From Clostridia bacterium (lineage in GTDB: Bacteria; Bacillota_A; Clostridia; UBA1212), in contig JAFTXL010000107.1 of the NCBI GenBank assembly GCA_017464985.1, positions 1-7,714 of the forward strand: a stretch of 7,714 bases of DNA. Direction: 5' to 3'. The position numbers and the translations under genes were made by a program. This document shows positions 1 to 6,433 of the stretch, piece after piece (position 1 is the first letter of the stretch; each line of letters begins with the position of its first letter). The notes beneath the pieces were generated by a model that saw only the letters and a list, made by a program, of their open reading frames with translations, was not told the origin of the DNA and did no database searches.

Positions 1-117
1 AAAGCTGATATCTATCACCGGACCGTGCTGTGTACAAAGCAGCATACCGTCAATAAGTCTTCCTATGTAATTTTCACATGTGAGACAATTAATAATATTA
101 TTCATTTTTTCAGGCAT
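1..117 (-). CDS. Partial small Cys-rich protein, CxxC...CxxH (N-terminal 39 residues)
   Basis: This reading frame starts at an ATG (117-115) and runs off the left edge with no stop, so only its first 39 residues are visible. It is supported by a very strong Shine-Dalgarno (AAAGGGGG, 126-133) placed 8 nt before the ATG, and by its position just after the tsaD terminator on the same strand. The peptide begins MPEKMNNIINCLTCENYIG and continues to CTQHGPVIDISF. Cys11, Cys14, Cys28 and His31 form a CxxC-x13-CxxH pattern that could hold one zinc ion. I do not recognise the family. The pattern vaguely resembles short zinc-binding proteins of Firmicutes and their phages, but that is only a resemblance. 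The total length, and whether the metal site is real, cannot be judged from this window. Confidence 0.6.
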   Translation of the reverse strand, partial: MPEKMNNIINCLTCENYIGRLIDGMLLCTQHGPVIDISF

Positions 118-125
118 ATTAAATT

Positions 126-160
126 CCCCCTTTATCTTTAGTAAACATGGTTGGATTATA
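126..160 (-). promoter_or_regulatory. Possible -10 box and strong RBS for the left-edge small gene
   Basis: On the minus strand a perfect TATAAT (160-155) lies about 15 nt after the tsaD terminator. It would start transcription near 148, giving a leader of about 30 nt with AAAGGGGG at 133-126. No good -35 hexamer lies 16-18 nt upstream, because that stretch is the T-run of the terminator. The promoter is therefore tentative, while the ribosome binding site is clear. Confidence 0.35.
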
Positions 161-174
161 ATGCCTTTGTCTGC

Positions 175-217
175 AAAAAAATATTTCCCGGATTTTTTAT
201 TAAAAATCACGGGAAAT
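175..217 (-). terminator. Strong rho-independent terminator after tsaD
   Basis: Read on the minus strand, the stem is ATTTCCCG, one unpaired T, then GATTTTT... wait-free pairing back to the complementary arm: plus-strand arms are 183-197 (ATTTCCCGGATTTTT) and 202-217, pairing over 15 bp with a single bulged base at 209 and a 4-nt loop (198-201). The stem is followed on the minus strand by TATTTTTTTGC, a proper T-run. It starts 42 nt after the tsaD stop codon. There is no T-run on the plus-strand side, so it works for tsaD only. Confidence 0.88.
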
Positions 218-258
218 GAGATAAATATAAAGTATATTCATTGAATTATTTTTTTATA

Positions 259-1275
259 CTAAATTTCTTCAAGAGAAATATTAGGCCGAGCGTTCAGGTC
301 AAGTTGCGAAAAACGTCCTTTGAGCGCTGCGTAATGGGCTGCGCAGCCTATCATAGCTGCATTGTCGGTACAAAGAATGGGTGACGGTCTATAAAAAGAA
401 ATTCCGGACATTGATGCTTGTGTTTCAAATGCCTCTCTGAGCGAAGAATTTGATGCGACACCGCCTGCTAGCGCAACTTTGTTGTAGCCGCATTGCTTTA
501 CGGCTTTAAATGTATTTTCTGTGAGTATATCGGTAAGTGCTTTTTGGAAAGAAGCGCATACATCTTCAACAGGTATATCGTGTCCCTGCATGCGTTCTTT
601 GTTCAGATAGTTAAGCACAGCTGTTTTTACGCCGCTGAAACTGAAATCAAGTGTATCGCCCATGTGGACACGAGGAAACTTGATTGCGTCCGGGTTTCCT
701 TTTTTCGCTTCTCTGTCTATCGCAGGACCGCCGGGATAGCCTAGTCCTATTTCCCGGGAAATTTTATCAAAAGCTTCGCCTGCCGCGTCGTCTCTTGTTC
801 TTCCTAATATTCTGAACTTTCCGTAATCATAACAATCAACAATATGGCTGTGACCACCGGATGCTACAAGGCACACAAACGGCGGTTCGAGTTCGGGATA
901 TTCCAGAAAATTGGCAGATATGTGACCTTCTATGTGGTGAACTCCGATAAGAGGTTTTTTCAGAGCAAATGCCATTGCTTTTGCCGCGGAAAGACCTACT
1001 AAAAGCGCGCCTACGAGACCGGGACCGAAAGTGACGCCGATTTGTGTAATATCCTCTTTTTTTACATCAGCTTTTCTCAGTGCGTCATCAATTACCTGTA
1101 TAATAAATTCAACATGTTTTCTTGAAGCAAGCTCCGGCACCACACCTCCGTATACCTTGTGCAGGTCAATCTGTGTGGATATGACATTTGATAATATGGT
1201 GCGTCCGTTTTTTATAACTGATGCAGATGTCTCATCGCAGCTGCTTTCTATTCCGAGTGTCAAAATATCAGACAT
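259..1275 (-). CDS. tsaD: tRNA N6-adenosine threonylcarbamoyltransferase TsaD
   Basis: TsaD (Gcp/YgjD/Kae1 family) transfers the threonylcarbamoyl group from threonylcarbamoyl-AMP to A37 of tRNAs that read ANN codons, giving t6A. It acts in the cytoplasm with TsaB and TsaE, which are not in this window. At 338 residues it is the normal bacterial length. The ASKHA-type fold signatures are visible: [11 protein letters not shown] at 7-17, the metal-binding HHIEGH at 113-118 (His114 and His118 are the expected ligands), ASGGHS at 138-143, [10 protein letters not shown] at 162-171, AGGVASN at 270-276 and CTDNAAMIG at 302-310, where Asp304 is the expected third ligand. The ATG at 1275 gives the standard N-terminus and follows AAGGA (1292-1288) at a rather long 12-nt spacing. 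It lies 173 nt downstream of the SDR gene on the same strand and ends before its own terminator. The identification is secure. Confidence 0.97.
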   Translation of the reverse strand: MSDILTLGIESSCDETSASVIKNGRTILSNVISTQIDLHKVYGGVVPELASRKHVEFIIQVIDDALRKADVKKEDITQIGVTFGPGLVGALLVGLSAAKAMAFALKKPLIGVHHIEGHISANFLEYPELEPPFVCLVASGGHSHIVDCYDYGKFRILGRTRDDAAGEAFDKISREIGLGYPGGPAIDREAKKGNPDAIKFPRVHMGDTLDFSFSGVKTAVLNYLNKERMQGHDIPVEDVCASFQKALTDILTENTFKAVKQCGYNKVALAGGVASNSSLREAFETQASMSGISFYRPSPILCTDNAAMIGCAAHYAALKGRFSQLDLNARPNISLEEI

Positions 1276-1323
1276 AATGTTTGCCCGTCCTTGAATTGTT
1301 TAAATAGTTTGTTTTATATAATG

Positions 1324-1361
1324 TAAGTTTGCGCTGTGGATTTTTCTGATGCACAAACTTA
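1324..1361. repeat. Hairpin-forming inverted repeat upstream of tsaD
   Basis: Plus-strand arms TAAGTTTGCGC (1324-1334) and GCACAAACTTA (1351-1361) are complementary over 11 positions with one mismatch, which becomes a G-U wobble in RNA read from the minus strand. The loop is 16 nt. It sits 4 nt from the 42-nt palindrome at 1366-1407 and about 50 nt before the tsaD start codon. It has no T-run, so it is not an obvious terminator; it could be an mRNA leader structure or part of a small repeat element. Confidence 0.5.
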
Positions 1362-1365
1362 ACAG

Positions 1366-1407
1366 GAATAACAGGGCGCGAGGCATGCGCCTCGCGCCCT
1401 GTTATTC
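1366..1407 (-). terminator. 42-nt perfect palindrome, possible terminator of the SDR gene
   Basis: The arm GAATAACAGGGCGCGAGGC (1366-1384) is perfectly complementary to 1389-1407, giving a 19-bp stem and a 4-nt loop. The GC-rich core stands out in an AT-rich gap. It begins 42 nt after the SDR stop codon, a usual place for a terminator. However, only TGTTATTCCTG follows the GC core on the minus strand, not a clean T-run, and the sequence is symmetrical, so it could act in both directions, stabilise the mRNA end, or be a dispersed palindromic repeat. Confidence 0.5.
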
Positions 1408-1448
1408 TACCATATAATTCGCTTAATATAAAATAAAGTTTTATCTGT

Positions 1449-2195
1449 TTATATAACAAATCCGCCGTTTACGCCGAGTATCTGTCCTGTGATAAAAGAA
1501 GCTTTGTCGGACGCAAGAAAAAGTATTGCATTTGCAATATCATCAGGGCTGCCGAGCCTGCACAGCGGAGTTTCATCAATCAGAGCATTTATAGAATCGC
1601 TGTCTAAATGCGCATTCATTTTTGTATCTATCACGCCGGGTGAAACACAGTTTACGGTGATGCCCGATGGGCCGAGCTCTTTTGCCAATGCTTTTGTAAA
1701 ACCGATTACCGCTGCTTTTGATGCTGAGTAATGTACTTCACAGGAAGCGCCGCATTCGCCCCAAATAGAGGAGATATTTATAATTCTTCCGCTTTTTTGA
1801 TTTAACATATATGGCAGGGCTGCACGGCAGCAGTTGAATACGCTGTCGGTATTTACGGCAAAAGTATCACGCCAAAGCCTTGGCGTGATATCCTGGAACA
1901 TAAGCTGTTTTCCCGTGCCTGCGTTGTTTACAAGTACGGAGATCTCTCCGAGTGCCTCTCTTATTTCCGCGAACATGTTCTGCACTTGGTCAAAGTCAGA
2001 TACATCAGCTCCGAAAGTTTCGGCAATGCATCCGTTTTTTCCGTATAATCCGTTTAGTTCGGAACAGAGCTCCTGCGCCGCGGTTTTGTTTATGCGATAA
2101 TTTATAGCTGTTTTATATCCTGCTTTTGCAAACGCTCTTGCAGCAGCACTTCCTATTCCGCCTGATGCTCCTGTAATCAGTACAACTTTTGACAT
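1449..2195 (-). CDS. SDR-family oxidoreductase, FabG-like 3-oxoacyl-ACP reductase
   Basis: This is a classical short-chain dehydrogenase/reductase of 248 residues, the usual FabG length. The Rossmann glycine motif TGASGGIG is at 8-15, NNAG at 90-93, the structural Asn115, and the catalytic Ser143, Tyr156 and Lys160 (YSASK), with SPGVIDTKM at 185-193 and the C-terminal NGGFVI. Arg34 after the second strand (INYR) suggests NADPH preference. Such enzymes reduce 3-oxoacyl-ACP in fatty acid synthesis, but many close relatives act on sugars, polyols or other small ketones. No fab genes are adjacent, so the substrate is uncertain and I give no symbol. I chose the ATG at 2195 over an in-frame TTG at 2237 because the glycine motif then sits at the standard place and the TTG overlaps the -10 box of a good promoter. 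The nearest SD-like site, CGGAG (2214-2210), is rather far (14 nt). Confidence 0.9.
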   Translation of the reverse strand: MSKVVLITGASGGIGSAAARAFAKAGYKTAINYRINKTAAQELCSELNGLYGKNGCIAETFGADVSDFDQVQNMFAEIREALGEISVLVNNAGTGKQLMFQDITPRLWRDTFAVNTDSVFNCCRAALPYMLNQKSGRIINISSIWGECGASCEVHYSASKAAVIGFTKALAKELGPSGITVNCVSPGVIDTKMNAHLDSDSINALIDETPLCRLGSPDDIANAILFLASDKASFITGQILGVNGGFVI

Positions 2196-2236
2196 GGTAA
2201 ATGCAAAAACTCCGTTTCGTATATAATATCGGTACA

Positions 2237-2265
2237 ATTATAATTACGCATGTAAAAATAATCAA
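2237..2265 (-). promoter_or_regulatory. Sigma-A-type promoter of the SDR gene
   Basis: On the minus strand TTGATT (2265-2260), a 17-nt spacer and a perfect TATAAT (2242-2237) are present. Transcription would start near 2230, leaving a leader of about 35 nt before the ATG at 2195. Spacing and sequence fit the housekeeping sigma factor closely. Confidence 0.75.
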
Positions 2266-2338
2266 GGCAACGGATTATTTTCTTTTAACATAAACCAACA
2301 CACCCGTAAGCAATTGTCATGCCGTTAATTGTTCAGTA

Positions 2339-2367
2339 TTGTCAAAAAAAGATTGATATGTCATAAT
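2339..2367 (+). promoter_or_regulatory. Sigma-A-type promoter of the ABC-2 exporter operon
   Basis: TTGTCA (2339-2344) is followed after exactly 17 nt by CATAAT (2362-2367), preceded by TGT at 2359-2361, which makes an extended -10. Transcription would start near 2374, giving a leader of about 83 nt before the ATPase ATG at 2457. About 73 nt separate its -35 from that of the divergent SDR promoter; that stretch is AT-rich with short repeats of ATTGTCA but no clear operator. Confidence 0.65.
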
Positions 2368-2456
2368 TCTGCTGTGTTATTTATATGCATGCTGTCTGTG
2401 GGTGTAAATATCTCATTGTGAAAGCATTTTGATAAAAGAAAGGAAACATATTTACT

Positions 2457-3347
2457 ATGGTACTTGAACTTAAAGATATAGTAAAAAATTTTGGTGAGAA
2501 ACAAGTTCTAAAGGGTGTGTCTTTTTCTGCCGAGGGCGGCAAGGCGTTTGGCCTGCTCGGCAGAAACGGCGCCGGAAAAACTACTACAATCAGAATTCTA
2601 ATGGATGTTTTTTCGGCGCGCAGCGGTGAAATATTGATTGACGGAAAGCCGATAGACTATAGAAAAATCCAGTTTGGATATCTGCCTGAAGAAAGAGGTT
2701 TATATCCGAAAAAGAAAATCATTGAGCAGCTTACGTATTTTGCGGAGCTTAAAGGTATGAAACACGCAGATGCGGTAAAGGCGGTTGATTATTGGCTTGA
2801 CAGACTTCAAATGACAGAGTACAGAAATAAACGTCTTGATACACTTTCAAAAGGTAATCAGCAGAAGATACAGCTTATAACCGCTGTAGCGCATGACCCT
2901 GAAATTGTCATACTTGACGAGCCTTTTTCGGGACTTGACCCTGTGAATGCTATACTTTTAAAGAGCGTTGTAAAAGAAGAAATTGCAAAGGGTAAAATTG
3001 TGCTTTTTTCGAGCCATCAGATGAGCTATATAGAGGAATTTTGCGACAGTATTGCCATTATACATGACGGAAAGGTTGTACTTACAGGCGAGCTTCACGA
3101 TATAAAAAGAAATTATCCGCGTAACCGCTTGGTTGTGCGCTCAGAGCAGCGTAACGGCATTGCGGCAGAATTTGGCGAGCGATGCGAAGTATGTGAAAAC
3201 GGAGATGTCATCATTACGCTTTCTTCGCCTGAGGATAAACAGGACATGATGAATAAACTCACTCAGAAATATGACATTGATGAGATTAAAGTATTTGAGC
3301 CTACTCTTAATGATATCTTTGTAGAGTATGCAGGCGGACGTGAATGA
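2457..3347 (+). CDS. ABC-2 type exporter ATP-binding protein (YhaQ/NatA-like)
   Basis: This cytoplasmic ATPase powers the permease encoded next to it. In its 296 residues the Walker A is GRNGAGKT at 35-42, the Q-loop region reads GYLPEERGLYP at 74-84, the signature is LSKGNQQK at 130-137 (a variant of LSGGQ), Walker B is VILDEPFSGLD at 151-161 with catalytic Glu155, and the switch His is His187 (SSHQMS). The tail from about 212 to 293 ends in VFEPTLNDIFVEY and matches the C-terminal accessory domain (DUF4162 type) of the YhaQ subfamily. YLPEERGLYP is typical of that subfamily and has Glu where most ABC proteins have the Q-loop Gln. Relatives include NatA of the NatAB sodium extruder and YhaQ, but the substrate cannot be read from the sequence. 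The ATG follows AAAGGA (2439-2444) at 12 nt. The stop overlaps the SD of the permease gene, which indicates an operon. Confidence 0.93.
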   Translation: MVLELKDIVKNFGEKQVLKGVSFSAEGGKAFGLLGRNGAGKTTTIRILMDVFSARSGEILIDGKPIDYRKIQFGYLPEERGLYPKKKIIEQLTYFAELKGMKHADAVKAVDYWLDRLQMTEYRNKRLDTLSKGNQQKIQLITAVAHDPEIVILDEPFSGLDPVNAILLKSVVKEEIAKGKIVLFSSHQMSYIEEFCDSIAIIHDGKVVLTGELHDIKRNYPRNRLVVRSEQRNGIAAEFGERCEVCENGDVIITLSSPEDKQDMMNKLTQKYDIDEIKVFEPTLNDIFVEYAGGRE

Positions 3348-3362
3348 GGTGGGGATAGAAAA

Positions 3363-4631
3363 ATGAGACAGTTCGGGAAAATATTTAAATTTGAGTTAAA
3401 AAACTATTTTACAAATAAAATATTTATGGGAATAACCGTTTTCCTTGTTGTGTTAATTGCAATCGTTATGTTTTTTCCGCGTATTACGGAAACTATTGAA
3501 AATGCAGGAGATGATACTTCAGAGAGTTCTGCGTCGGAGAGCGCGGAGGCCGAGGATTTGCCTGTAATGCTTATAGTGTGCGATGCCGAGGAACATGCGG
3601 AAGCGGTCAGAGAAGTTTTTTCCGCTTCATTTATTGATTATACTGTCAAAACATCGCAGGACAGCTTGGAAACAGTAAAGAAACAGATTACAGACGGAGA
3701 AGTTGAATGTGCATTTGTTTTGGACAGCTTTATGTCATACACATATTATGTTGACAATCTTTCAATACACGACAGCAATACAGTCATTGCCGACGAAGCG
3801 TTGCAGAGTGTATATCGAATGAATGCAATGATTTCAGGCGGAATTTCCGCCGAAGAAGCACAGAATATTCTCTCGGTTCAGATTGAGCATAAAACAGAGA
3901 CTCTCGGCAAAGACCAGATGAAAAACTATTTTTATACATACATCATGATAATGGCGTTGTATATGGTTATTCTTATGTACGGTCAGATGGTGGCAACAAA
4001 TGTTGCTACAGAGAAAAGTTCAAGAGCTATGGAGCTACTTGTTACAAGCGCGAAACCGATAAGTATGATGTTCGGAAAGGTTTTTGCGTCATGCCTTGCG
4101 GGATTAACTCAGATTATTGCTGTGTTCGGTACGGCGATTGTATGTTTTAATGCAAATAAAAATTATTGGGATGCATCGGGAATTGTGGCATCAATTTTTA
4201 ATATGCCGGCAGAGCTTTTGATATATATGATAGTGTTCTTTATTCTTGGGTTCCTCGTGTATGCGTTTATGATGGCGGCAGTCGGATCTACCGCATCGAA
4301 ACTGGAGGATATAAATACATCGTTAATGCCTATCATGCTTCTCTTTATTATATCGTTTATCGTGGTTATGTTTGCGATTGTAGACGGAAATGTGGATAAT
4401 ATGCTCATGAAGGTCTGTTCTTATGTGCCTTTCACATCCTCCATAGCGATGTTTACTCGTATAGCAATGTCCACAGTGCCTTGGTATGAAATAGTAATAT
4501 CTATTGCGATTTTGATTGTATCTGTTATAGGAATAGGTATTATATCCGCCAAGATATACCGTGTATGCGTAATGCTTTACGGAACACCGCCTAAGATGAA
4601 AGAGATATTGAAAGCAATTAAAAATGCCTGA
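3363..4631 (+). CDS. ABC-2 type exporter permease (YhaP/NatB-like)
   Basis: This is the membrane partner of the ATPase gene 15 nt upstream; its SD AGGTGGGGA (3347-3355) begins on the last base of that gene's stop codon and lies 7 nt before the ATG. The 422 residues show the ABC-2 layout: a basic N-terminus (FKFELKNYFTNK), a first membrane segment at about 22-38, a large extracytoplasmic domain from about 40 to 187, then about five or six segments near 188-208, 240-262, 284-304, 319-340, possibly 352-368, and 376-397. The motif TEKSSRAMELLVTSAKP (215-231), just after the second segment, is the conserved cytoplasmic hallmark of NatB/YhaP permeases. The start of the outer domain is Ser/Glu/Ala-rich (about 49-65, DDTSESSASESAEAED), a probably flexible acidic stretch. 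Substrate unknown: sodium, peptides or drugs are all possible from family membership. No terminator follows; the next promoter begins almost at once. Confidence 0.92.
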   Translation: MRQFGKIFKFELKNYFTNKIFMGITVFLVVLIAIVMFFPRITETIENAGDDTSESSASESAEAEDLPVMLIVCDAEEHAEAVREVFSASFIDYTVKTSQDSLETVKKQITDGEVECAFVLDSFMSYTYYVDNLSIHDSNTVIADEALQSVYRMNAMISGGISAEEAQNILSVQIEHKTETLGKDQMKNYFYTYIMIMALYMVILMYGQMVATNVATEKSSRAMELLVTSAKPISMMFGKVFASCLAGLTQIIAVFGTAIVCFNANKNYWDASGIVASIFNMPAELLIYMIVFFILGFLVYAFMMAAVGSTASKLEDINTSLMPIMLLFIISFIVVMFAIVDGNVDNMLMKVCSYVPFTSSIAMFTRIAMSTVPWYEIVISIAILIVSVIGIGIISAKIYRVCVMLYGTPPKMKEILKAIKNA

Positions 4632-4636
4632 TTTTT

Positions 4637-4665
4637 TTGACATATAATTCCGTGCGGAGTATACT
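4637..4665 (+). promoter_or_regulatory. Near-consensus sigma-A promoter of nadE
   Basis: A perfect TTGACA (4637-4642), a 17-nt spacer and TATACT (4660-4665, five of six consensus bases) form the best promoter in the window. It begins 5 nt after the permease stop. Transcription would start near 4672, so the leader would be only about 13 nt and consist almost entirely of the SD AGAGGTGA (4674-4681). NadE output can therefore be independent of the ABC operon. Confidence 0.85.
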
Positions 4666-4684
4666 TTTTGAAAGAGGTGATTTT

Positions 4685-5419
4685 ATGTCTTTTGACGCGG
4701 CGAAAGTAAAAGATGATATCGTGAAGTGGATTCGTGATTGGTTTTCTGATAACGGACCTGATTGCACAGCCGTTGTAGGAATATCCGGAGGAAAAGATTC
4801 TTCCGTAGTTGCGGCGCTCTGTGTCGAAGCTCTTGGAAAAGACCGCGTGTTTGGCGTACTTATGCCGAACGGGGTGCAGCACGATATTGATATGGCGGAA
4901 TTGCTTGTGTCACATCTGGGAATTAAAAGTGTGACGGTCAATATTAAAGATGCATATGATGCGCTTTCAAGTGCTGTGGAGACGCAGCTTGGAAAATTTT
5001 CGGAACAGTCAAAGCAAAATCTTGCTCCGAGAATTCGTATGACTACACTTTATGCCGTTTCTCAGTCGTTAAACGGCAGGGTTGCGAATACATGTAATTT
5101 ATCCGAGGATTGGGTGGGTTATTCCACGCGTTACGGAGACAGTGCAGGCGACTTCAGCCCTCTTTCAAATCTCACCGTTGCCGAGGTGAAACTTATAGGC
5201 AGGGCACTGAATCTTCCTGATGTGCTTGTTGACAAAGTTCCTATAGACGGGCTTTGCGGCAAGACTGATGAGGATAATCTGGGTTTCACGTATGAAATGC
5301 TCGATAAGTATATACGCACAGGTGTATGTGACGATATTGAAAAGAAAGAGCGTATCGACACTATGCATAAGAGAAATCTTTTTAAGCTTGAACTTATGCC
5401 TTGTTTTCCATATAAGTAA
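4685..5419 (+). CDS. nadE: NH3-dependent NAD synthetase
   Basis: NadE catalyses the last step of NAD synthesis, amidating nicotinate adenine dinucleotide via an adenylated intermediate, using ATP and ammonia. At 244 residues it is the short form: there is no glutaminase domain, so free ammonia is the nitrogen source. Motifs: the N-type ATP pyrophosphatase loop SGGKDSS at 34-40, NLAPRIRM at 112-119, TCNLSEDWVGYSTRYGD at 136-152 followed by AGD at 154-156, the loop KTDEDNLGFTYEMLD at 193-207 and HKR at 228-230. The ATG at 4685 has an ideal SD (AGAGGTGA, 4674-4681). An in-frame TTG at 4637 would add 16 residues but is itself the -35 element of the promoter, so I rejected it. The zinc-ribbon gene follows after 51 nt with no terminator between, suggesting co-transcription. 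No other NAD-pathway gene is in the window. Confidence 0.95.
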   Translation: MSFDAAKVKDDIVKWIRDWFSDNGPDCTAVVGISGGKDSSVVAALCVEALGKDRVFGVLMPNGVQHDIDMAELLVSHLGIKSVTVNIKDAYDALSSAVETQLGKFSEQSKQNLAPRIRMTTLYAVSQSLNGRVANTCNLSEDWVGYSTRYGDSAGDFSPLSNLTVAEVKLIGRALNLPDVLVDKVPIDGLCGKTDEDNLGFTYEMLDKYIRTGVCDDIEKKERIDTMHKRNLFKLELMPCFPYK

Positions 5420-5470
5420 TTTAAAGATAAAACAAATGACGAGGTAATTATAATTAAGGGAGTGGTATAA

Positions 5471-6343
5471 ATGGCATTTTTCGAAGATTTAACGGAAAAA
5501 GTAAGTAAAGCAGGACGTGATGTGGCGAATTCCACAAAGGAAGCATCTGCTATTTCAAAGATTAAATCAGAGATAACAGACGAAGAAAAGAAAATAAACG
5601 CGGTTTATTTTGAAATGGGAAAAGTGTATTTTGAGCTTCACAAAGATGATGCGGAAGAAGGCATGGCGGATTTTGTTGAGCGTGTAAAAAATTCTATGGC
5701 TGCTATAGATAAACTCAATAATGATATTCTTGAAATTAAAGGTGTTAGAATCTGTCCGGCATGCAGCCGTCAGATACCTTTAAATTCTGTTTTCTGTAAT
5801 TTGTGCGGAGTGAGAATTGTACCACAGGAAACACCCTCTGCAGTTTCCGTAACACCGGCAGAAACTGTTGCTGAGTCTGTCGGAACGGTTGATGCGGAGG
5901 TTATCGAAAATACAATCGAGACAGCGGCAGCAGACCCGATATCGGAAACAACGGTTCCTGAGATGGCAGAGCCGATTGAAGAAACAGCGCCGGTTGAAGA
6001 GGCTGAAACGATCGAAGCAGTTGAAACTGTAGAAGAGCCTGCTGTACCGACAGAAGTTGAAGCGGCTGCAGTTGCTGCGGAGCCGTCTTCTTACGTGGAA
6101 GCTGCGCCGGTTGCGCAAACAGCTCCCGAACCTATGGCAGAGCGGACTGCGCCTGTAGAACCCGGAAATAAGGAAGAACTGCATGCTTATGTTGATATTT
6201 TCAAAGATAATACCGCTCCGGTAGAGCCCAAACCTGTTGCGTCGGTGAATCCGACCGTGAAAGTAAACCGTTTCTGTACTCAGTGCGGAAATTCGCTCAA
6301 GCCTGACGCGCGTTTCTGCACAAACTGCGGAAAGCGCATTTGA
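5471..6343 (+). CDS. Double zinc-ribbon protein with coiled-coil head and acidic linker
   Basis: This 290-residue protein has four parts. Residues 1-90 are charged and helical, likely coiled coil (KVSKAGRDVANSTKEAS, then EITDEEKKINAVYFEMGK). A first zinc ribbon has Cys95, Cys98, Cys109 and Cys112 (CxxC-x10-CxxC). A linker of about 150 residues (117-266) is rich in Glu, Pro, Ala, Val and Thr, with TAPVE occurring three times (172, 226, 248). A second ribbon has Cys269, Cys272, Cys283 and Cys286 and ends the protein. The two ribbons align without gaps over 24 residues (93-116 and 267-290; 9 identical), which suggests duplication. There is no signal peptide or membrane segment, so it is probably cytoplasmic. 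The start follows AAGGGAG (5456-5462) at 8 nt. Zinc-ribbon proteins of this kind are common and mostly uncharacterised in Firmicutes; a scaffold or nucleic-acid-binding role is only a guess. Its position after nadE and before a terminator suggests it is the last gene of a two-gene unit. Confidence 0.85.
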   Translation: MAFFEDLTEKVSKAGRDVANSTKEASAISKIKSEITDEEKKINAVYFEMGKVYFELHKDDAEEGMADFVERVKNSMAAIDKLNNDILEIKGVRICPACSRQIPLNSVFCNLCGVRIVPQETPSAVSVTPAETVAESVGTVDAEVIENTIETAAADPISETTVPEMAEPIEETAPVEEAETIEAVETVEEPAVPTEVEAAAVAAEPSSYVEAAPVAQTAPEPMAERTAPVEPGNKEELHAYVDIFKDNTAPVEPKPVASVNPTVKVNRFCTQCGNSLKPDARFCTNCGKRI

Positions 6344-6366
6344 TAAGTAATTTTAATATTATTTGC

Positions 6367-6415
6367 AACTCTGCCGCGGCATGGTAAAAATGTGCGCGGC
6401 AGAGTTCATTTTTCG
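6367..6415 (+). terminator. Hairpin terminator after the zinc-ribbon gene
   Basis: AACTCTGCCGCG (6367-6378) pairs perfectly with CGCGGCAGAGTT (6395-6406), a 12-bp GC-rich stem with a 16-nt loop, followed by CATTTTTCG. It lies 23 nt after the stop codon of the zinc-ribbon gene and ends only about 15 nt before the SD of the next gene. It has the form of a rho-independent terminator, although the T-run is short (five) and the loop is long, so readthrough or attenuation is possible. Confidence 0.7.
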
Positions 6416-6433
6416 CTATAAGAGGTGTTTGGT

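Noticed and set aside
493..1294. Plus-strand reading frames of 83 and 87 codons lying over tsaD (493-744, 1031-1294).
   Set aside because: They lie antisense to a clearly conserved gene, show no recognisable motif, and are explained by the codon pattern of the opposite strand.
2196..2237. A longer SDR protein starting at an in-frame TTG at 2237 (14 extra residues).
   Set aside because: The TTG overlaps the TATAAT of a well-spaced promoter, has no ribosome site, and would push the glycine motif away from its normal place near the N-terminus.
2311..2331. Inverted repeat CAATT...AATTG between the divergent promoters as an operator.
   Set aside because: Only 5 bp per arm in AT-rich DNA; such a match is expected by chance and it is not repeated elsewhere in the region.
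4637..4684. A longer NadE starting at an in-frame TTG at 4637 (16 extra residues).
   Set aside because: That TTG is part of the TTGACA -35 box; the ATG at 4685 has an ideal Shine-Dalgarno and gives the standard N-terminus.
5449..5454. A TATAAT just before the zinc-ribbon gene, as a possible separate promoter.
   Set aside because: There is no -35-like hexamer at the right distance, and the start would fall at about 5461, inside the ribosome binding site, giving a leader too short to keep it.
5780..6184. A 134-codon minus-strand frame opposite the linker of the zinc-ribbon protein, rich in Arg, Cys and Phe.
   Set aside because: Its odd composition is simply the complement of the repetitive Glu/Pro/Ala/Val codons on the plus strand; it has no homology signal.
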